Part shown: in pieces, positions 50,034-53,915 of the stretch
Layout: every line of letters begins with the position of its first letter
Position numbering within the stretch: the stretch's first letter is position 1
NCBI GenBank assembly: GCA_964453525.1
Contig: CAYVOV010000025.1
Span: 1-53,915, forward strand
Direction of reading: 5' to 3'
From: CAYVOV01 sp964453525
GTDB taxonomy: Bacteria; Chloroflexota; Dehalococcoidia; Dehalococcoidales; UBA2162
DNA length: 53,915 bases
Position numbers and translations under genes: made by a program
Notes under the pieces: generated by a model
What the model was told of the DNA's origin: nothing
The model's input: the letters and a program-made list of their open reading frames with translations, nothing else
The model's database searches: none

Positions 50034-50747
50034 TCAACTGGCGCTTGTAGACAGGATAGGTTTGAGGTCGAGTTTAATACCGGCTCCGATAGTTGTAGCT
50101 ATCGAAGCGGTCTTGATATACTGCCCCTTGGCGCCGCTGGGCTTCGCCTTCACCACCGCATCCACCACTGCCGTCAGGTTGTCCACAAGCTTTTCATCTT
50201 CAAAACTGACCTTTCCCAGCGGAACGTGAATTATTGCCGTCCTGTCCAGTTTGAATTCAAGCCTGCCTTTGCGCGAATCCTCAATTGCCCTGGGTAAATC
50301 ATTGGTGGCTACTACAGTCTCCGATTTGGGATTGGGCATCAGCCCTCTCCGCCCCAGGACTTTCCCCAGCTTACCCACCTTACCCATCATATCCGGAGTG
50401 GCAACAGCGGTATCGAATTCAAGCCAGCCTTCTTCAATCTTATGTATCAGGTCGTCGCTGCCGACATAATCAGCGCCAGCGTCCTCGGCGATTTTCTGGG
50501 CTTCTCCCTGAGCAAAAACAAGGACCCGCACCGGTTTTCCCAGTCCGTGAGGCAGGAGTGTAACGCCGCGAACCTGCTGGGCGGCATTCCGGGGGTCGAG
50601 TCCCATTCTGAGGTGAAGTTCAACAGTCTCATCATATCCAGCATGAGCCATCTTCTTGGCTAGCTCTATCGCTTCCTGAGGAGAGTAAAGTTTGGTCTTG
50701 TCCAGTGCTTTAACCGCTTCCTGGTACTTCTTACCGCGTCTTGTCAT
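50034..50747 (-). CDS. rplA: Ribosomal protein L1
   Basis: 237 residues, usual length. KYQEAVKALDKTKLYSPQEAIELAKK at the start; LPHGLGKPVRVLVFAQGEAQKIAEDAGADYVG and MMGKVGKLGKVLGRRGLMPNPKS are the L1 signatures. Binds 23S rRNA at the exit-site stalk. Its ATG overlaps the rplK stop by one base. Confidence 0.98.
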   Translation of the reverse strand: MTRRGKKYQEAVKALDKTKLYSPQEAIELAKKMAHAGYDETVELHLRMGLDPRNAAQQVRGVTLLPHGLGKPVRVLVFAQGEAQKIAEDAGADYVGSDDLIHKIEEGWLEFDTAVATPDMMGKVGKLGKVLGRRGLMPNPKSETVVATNDLPRAIEDSRKGRLEFKLDRTAIIHVPLGKVSFEDEKLVDNLTAVVDAVVKAKPSGAKGQYIKTASIATTIGAGIKLDLKPILSTSAS

Positions 50748-51169
50748 TACTCTACCTCAATTCCCATACTTTTAGCCGTGCCGGCGATAATCCGCTCGGC
50801 ACCCTCGATATCTACCGCACTGAGGTCCTTTGCCTTAAGCTCGGCTATCTCACGGAGTTTTTCGCGTGACAGCACGCCCACTTTTTCACGACCGGCAGTA
50901 CTGGCTCCTTTTTCTAACTCCAGAGCCTTCTTTAGCAAATCAGTGGTGGGCGGTGTCTTGGTGATGAAACTGAATGTCCTGTCTTCATAGACGGTTATTT
51001 CAGCCGGTATGATAGACCCGGCCTGGGATGAGGTGCGGTCATTGTATTCTTTACAAAAAGCCATAATATTTACCCCGTGCTGGCCTAAAGCCGAACCTAC
51101 CGGAGGCGCCGGATTGGCCTTCCCCGCCGGAATCTGCAGTTTTATTATGGCCCTGATTTTCTTTGCCAC
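50747..51169 (-). CDS. rplK: Ribosomal protein L11
   Basis: 140 residues: IIKLQIPAGKANPAPPVGSALGQHGVNIMAFCKEYN is the N-terminal domain targeted by thiopeptides. Forms the GTPase-associated centre with 23S rRNA. Start GTG with AGGAGAG upstream. Confidence 0.98.
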   Translation of the reverse strand: MAKKIRAIIKLQIPAGKANPAPPVGSALGQHGVNIMAFCKEYNDRTSSQAGSIIPAEITVYEDRTFSFITKTPPTTDLLKKALELEKGASTAGREKVGVLSREKLREIAELKAKDLSAVDIEGAERIIAGTAKSMGIEVE

Positions 51170-51199
51170 TTTTCTCTCCTGGTAGTAAATTTATAAGGT

Positions 51200-51751
51200 T
51201 TAAAGCTTCTCTATCTGGAGGAAGTCAAGCTCTACAGGCGTTTCCCGCCCGAAAAGGGAAAGGAGTACCTTAACCTTGCCTTTATCAGCGCTTATTTCAT
51301 CCACTATTCCCACAAACTCAGCAAACGGGCCATCGGTAACCCGTACACTCTGCCCCTGCTTGAAACCAACCTTAATCCTGGGTGTTTCTGACTCCATTTG
51401 TTTCAGTATCTGATTAACTTCATCCTTCCGCAGTGGAATGGGCTTATTTCCACTGCCAACAAAACCGGTAACACCCGGAGTATTCAGCACCATATTCAAA
51501 CTCTGGTCACTCATCTGCATCTGAACGAGAACATACCCGGGTAATATCTTTTTCGCCACGGTGCGTCTCTGTCCTCCTCTAACCTCCACTTCCTCCTCGG
51601 TAGGCACTATTATCTGCGATATTTCAGCCCCCGAATCTATCAGTTTTATACGCTGCTCCAGGTTTTTCTTAACCCGTTCTTCATGCCCGGAGTAGGTATG
51701 AATTACAAACCAGTTGTTTTCATTCTCGACCACAGACGTTCCCTCAATCAT
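51200..51751 (-). CDS. nusG: Transcription termination/antitermination factor NusG
   Basis: 183 residues. NGN domain (WFVIHTYSGHEERVKKNLEQRI ... ILPGYVLVQMQMSDQSLNMVLNTPGVTGFVG) and a C-terminal KOW domain (VRVTDGPFAEFVGIVDEISADKGKVKVLLSLFGRETPVELDF). It links RNA polymerase with Rho or the ribosome. 8 bp after secE. Confidence 0.98.
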   Translation of the reverse strand: MIEGTSVVENENNWFVIHTYSGHEERVKKNLEQRIKLIDSGAEISQIIVPTEEEVEVRGGQRRTVAKKILPGYVLVQMQMSDQSLNMVLNTPGVTGFVGSGNKPIPLRKDEVNQILKQMESETPRIKVGFKQGQSVRVTDGPFAEFVGIVDEISADKGKVKVLLSLFGRETPVELDFLQIEKL

Positions 51752-51759
51752 GATGGCTA

Positions 51760-52047
51760 TTAGGCCAGGAAGATATCATTAACCAGCCTGGTAAAACCAT
51801 AGTCAATAACTCCCAGAATCAGACCCGTCGTAATAGCGACAATAAGCACCAGCGTTGTCAGATAGACTATTTCCCGCCTGGTGAGCCAGACCACCTTTTT
51901 TAGCTCGGCAATGGTATCACTGAAGAATCTATATCCCGGAATATTCCGTGATACGGGATTGCTTCGTGTCGCAGCGACGCTCCGTTTCGCAGGAACATTT
52001 CTTCTGGCTGGAACACTTCGCCTGGCTACGGCATTACGTCGTTTCAT
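51760..52047 (-). CDS. secE: SecE subunit of the protein translocase
   Basis: 95 residues. The single C-terminal membrane helix (TLVLIVAITTGLILGVIDYGF) is preceded by the amphipathic ELKKVVWLTRREI motif of SecE. The first ~35 residues are very basic and repetitive (RRSVPARRNVPAKRSVAATR), longer than in minimal SecE proteins. Standard place before nusG. Confidence 0.95.
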   Translation of the reverse strand: MKRRNAVARRSVPARRNVPAKRSVAATRSNPVSRNIPGYRFFSDTIAELKKVVWLTRREIVYLTTLVLIVAITTGLILGVIDYGFTRLVNDIFLA

Positions 52048-52193
52048 ATGATAATTACCACCGGTTTCTCAGACACGCAATACTAATTATACCATTACTG
52101 AGAAAAAATCGCTGGTGATTCTCCGCACAAGCGTTATCCCCGCACTCACAGCTTCAACCCCACCTGACAGGGTGGTCATTCTGCAACCAATTA

Positions 52194-52361
52194 TTATCTT
52201 GTTTCCCTGTGGAGTCTGTGGGTGCGGCAGCGGGGGCAGTACTTGTTAAGCTCTATCCTCTGAGAGTCATTCCTCCTGTTTTTGGTAGTAGTATATGTCC
52301 TCTCCTTGCACTCGGTGCAGGCAAGATGAACAATTACTCTAGCTTCTGTTTTTTTAGCCAT
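52194..52361 (-). CDS. rpmG: Ribosomal protein L33
   Basis: 55 residues read directly from the minus strand: MAKKTEARVIVHLACTECK, ...TTKNRRNDSQRIELNKYCPRC, ...THRLHRETR. The two CxxC pairs make it the zinc-binding form. Lies 2 bp after tuf and before secE, its usual place in several phyla. Confidence 0.96.
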   Translation of the reverse strand: MAKKTEARVIVHLACTECKERTYTTTKNRRNDSQRIELNKYCPRCRTHRLHRETR

Positions 52362-52363
52362 CT

Positions 52364-53569
52364 TTATTCAATAATTTTGCTGAAGGTCCCGGCACCTACC
52401 GTTCTACCTCCTTCACGGATGGCAAAGCGCAGACCTGTTTCCAGGGCTACCGGGTAGATAAGCTTTATCTTCATCCTTACGTTATCGCCGGGCATTGCCA
52501 TCTCCATCCCTTCAGGGAGCTCAATAGTGCCCGTGATATCCGTGGTCCGGATATAAAACTGCGGCTTGTAGCCGTTAAAGAACGGAGTATGCCTGCCGCC
52601 TTCCTCTTTACTGAGGATATATACCTCTCCTTCAGCATAGGTATGCGGTTTAATTGAACCGGGTGCTGCCAGTACCTGTCCCCGCTCAATTTCATCGCGG
52701 TCTACACCCCTGAGGAGAATGCCCACTGCATCGCCCGGTTCGGCTGAATCCAGCGTCTTGTGGAACATTTCCAGGCTGGTAGCCACAACCTTCTTCGGCT
52801 CATGGTGCAGGCCGACAATCTCAACCTCTTCACCGGGTTTGACTACACCCCTTTCGACTCTTCCAGTAGGAACGGTGCCTCTCCCCTTGATACTGAAAAC
52901 GTCTTCAACGGACATCAGGAAAGGCTGGTCCTTGGGACGCACCGGCGTAGGAATATAATCATCGATGGCATCTATCAGGTTCCAGATTGGACCACACCAC
53001 TCACATTCCCTCTTACCGCAGCCGCACTCCAGGGCTTTAAGAGCACTGAGACGAATTACAGGTATCTCGTCGCCGGGGAATTCATACTTGCTAAGCAGTT
53101 CTCTCACTTCTATTTCGACAAGCTCGAGAAGCTCCTCGTCGTCCATGGCATCAACCTTGTTAAGAGCGACTACTATATAAGGGACCTCCACCTGGCGGGC
53201 TAACAGCACATGCTCTCTTGTCTGCGGCATCGGACCATCGGGAGCACTAACCACCAGTACTGCTCCATCCATCTGGGCGGCACCGGTAATCATATTCTTG
53301 ATGAAATCAGCGTGGCCCGGACAGTCGATATGAGCATAGTGTCTCTTTTCAGTCTCATACTCCACGTGAGCGATAGCGATGGTCAGACCGCGTGCCTTCT
53401 CTTCAGGAGCATTATCAATGCTGTCAAAGGAGCGAAAACCTGTAGCGGCTCCGCTTTTAGACAGAACCAGTGTTATTGCCGAAGTCAACGTGGTCTTTCC
53501 GTGGTCAACATGACCGATTGTGCCAACATTGCAATGCGGTTTAGTCCTTTCATATTTCTGCTTAGCCAT
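52364..53569 (-). CDS. tuf: Elongation factor Tu
   Basis: 401 residues. GTP-binding motifs GHVDHGKTT, DCPGH and NKVD are intact, as is the effector region ARGLTIAIAH. It carries aminoacyl-tRNA to the ribosome. Around residue 185 a Cys-rich insert (ALECGCGKRECEWCG) could bind a metal; I recall the same insert from Dehalococcoides EF-Tu, which supports the taxonomic placement. First protein gene of the operon, after tRNA-Thr; GGAGG site. Confidence 0.98.
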   Translation of the reverse strand: MAKQKYERTKPHCNVGTIGHVDHGKTTLTSAITLVLSKSGAATGFRSFDSIDNAPEEKARGLTIAIAHVEYETEKRHYAHIDCPGHADFIKNMITGAAQMDGAVLVVSAPDGPMPQTREHVLLARQVEVPYIVVALNKVDAMDDEELLELVEIEVRELLSKYEFPGDEIPVIRLSALKALECGCGKRECEWCGPIWNLIDAIDDYIPTPVRPKDQPFLMSVEDVFSIKGRGTVPTGRVERGVVKPGEEVEIVGLHHEPKKVVATSLEMFHKTLDSAEPGDAVGILLRGVDRDEIERGQVLAAPGSIKPHTYAEGEVYILSKEEGGRHTPFFNGYKPQFYIRTTDITGTIELPEGMEMAMPGDNVRMKIKLIYPVALETGLRFAIREGGRTVGAGTFSKIIE

Positions 53570-53589
53570 TTTTTCCTCCCTTTATAATG

Positions 53590-53662
53590 AGCCCACAACC
53601 AGGATCGAACTGGTGACCTCACCCTTACCAAGGGTGTGCTCTACCTACTGAGCTATGTGGGC
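53590..53662 (-). tRNA. trnT: tRNA-Thr (GGT anticodon)
   Basis: Minus-strand cloverleaf: acceptor GCCCACA/TGTGGGC, D arm GCTC..GAGC, anticodon stem CACCC/GGGTG with loop TTGGTAA (anticodon GGT), T arm ACCAG-TTCGATC-CTGGT. The 3' CCA is not encoded. It directly precedes tuf, as thrT does tufB in E. coli. Confidence 0.97.
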
Positions 53663-53672
53663 AACTAGCAAT

Positions 53673-53702
53673 ATTATACAGATTACTGTAGGTTTATGTC
53701 CA
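53673..53702 (-). promoter_or_regulatory. Promoter of the tRNA-Thr/tuf operon
   Basis: Minus strand TGGACA (53702-53697), 18 bp, consensus TATAAT (53678-53673), immediately before the tRNA. Confidence 0.75.
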
Positions 53703-53718
53703 GTCCGGAGCCTTTATC

Positions 53719-53915
53719 CTTTTATTTAATCATGGTTGCACAGGCAACAATGAATATCTATATTTCTTTCACCGCTATGGTTTCCTTCGGCTTCGCTCAG
53801 GACAGGCTAACGGCTCACCCTGAACGTAGTTCGACTTTACTCACTACAGGGCATTCATTCCCAGTCACCCTGAGCGGCATTCATTCCCAGTCACCCTGAG
53901 CGGCATTCATTCCCA
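53719..53915. repeat. Dispersed intergenic repeat, copy B (runs off the window)
   Basis: Near-identical to 7612-7730 for about 120 bp, then several tandem copies of GGCATTCATTCCCAGTCACC-type units (last three at about 53850-53915). The element continues past the right edge. Confidence 0.85.

Noticed and set aside
52048..52193. Possible tRNA-Trp between rpmG and secE, as in some genomes
   Set aside because: No acceptor stem, T arm or CCA anticodon loop could be drawn on either strand.

Overview
The window reads as a piece of an anaerobic Chloroflexota chromosome, most likely Dehalococcoidia. This is inferred from gene content: an EF-Tu with a Cys-rich insert of the kind I recall from Dehalococcoides, a reductive-dehalogenase-type protein, URO-D/corrinoid methyl-transfer genes, an aldehyde:ferredoxin oxidoreductase, family-5 solute-binding lipoproteins and a DUF35/thiolase pair. 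Most genes are near 50% GC by eye; one block (about 35.9-37.9 kb) is clearly more AT-rich and looks acquired.

Layout. 0-9.98 kb: end of a probable methyltransferase, an orphan peptide/nickel-type binding lipoprotein, an ammonium channel flanked by matching hairpins, NudC, a lone receiver protein, a lipoprotein that resembles the type VI secretion tube protein Hcp, a YkgJ cysteine-cluster protein and a secreted caspase-like protease. 10.4-17.2 kb (+): AlkD-like and DinB-like proteins, then an iron alcohol dehydrogenase with an aldehyde:ferredoxin oxidoreductase, then a URO-D methyltransferase with its corrinoid protein. 17.3-26.6 kb (mostly -): a SagB-type oxidoreductase, a reductive-dehalogenase-like protein without a Tat signal, two paralogous three-helix membrane proteins, a second URO-D protein, a sulfite-oxidase-fold protein and a second binding lipoprotein. 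26.6-28.1 kb is gene-poor: a long leader with a terminator, an HTH pseudogene with one amber codon, tandem hairpins and a possible leader peptide. 28.1-35.8 kb (+): LRR/PKD protein, TlyA, hydrolase, coiled-coil transglutaminase-like protein, PurF and an acyl-CoA synthetase-like protein.

35.9-37.9 kb is a complete retron: a promoter whose predicted start coincides with the first base of a 14-bp inverted repeat, a 137-nt msr-msd RNA candidate, and a reverse transcriptase fused to a TOPRIM domain. It is the best candidate for an undescribed system here.

37.9-53.7 kb (-): GNAT, HEAT and PAC2 proteins; the TldD/PmbA protease pair; an enoyl-CoA hydratase/3-hydroxyacyl-CoA dehydrogenase/thiolase operon; and the tRNA-Thr-tuf-rpmG-secE-nusG-rplK-rplA cluster. 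A DUF35/thiolase pair lies between rplA and rplJL. L7/L12 carries a roughly 90-residue acidic, Lys-rich N-terminal extension.

Repeats: four copies of a MITE-like palindromic element, and a second dispersed repeat present near 7.6 kb and at the right edge. Twelve promoter-like elements have a TTGACA-type -35 box and exactly 17 bp of spacing, which supports many of the start and operon calls.
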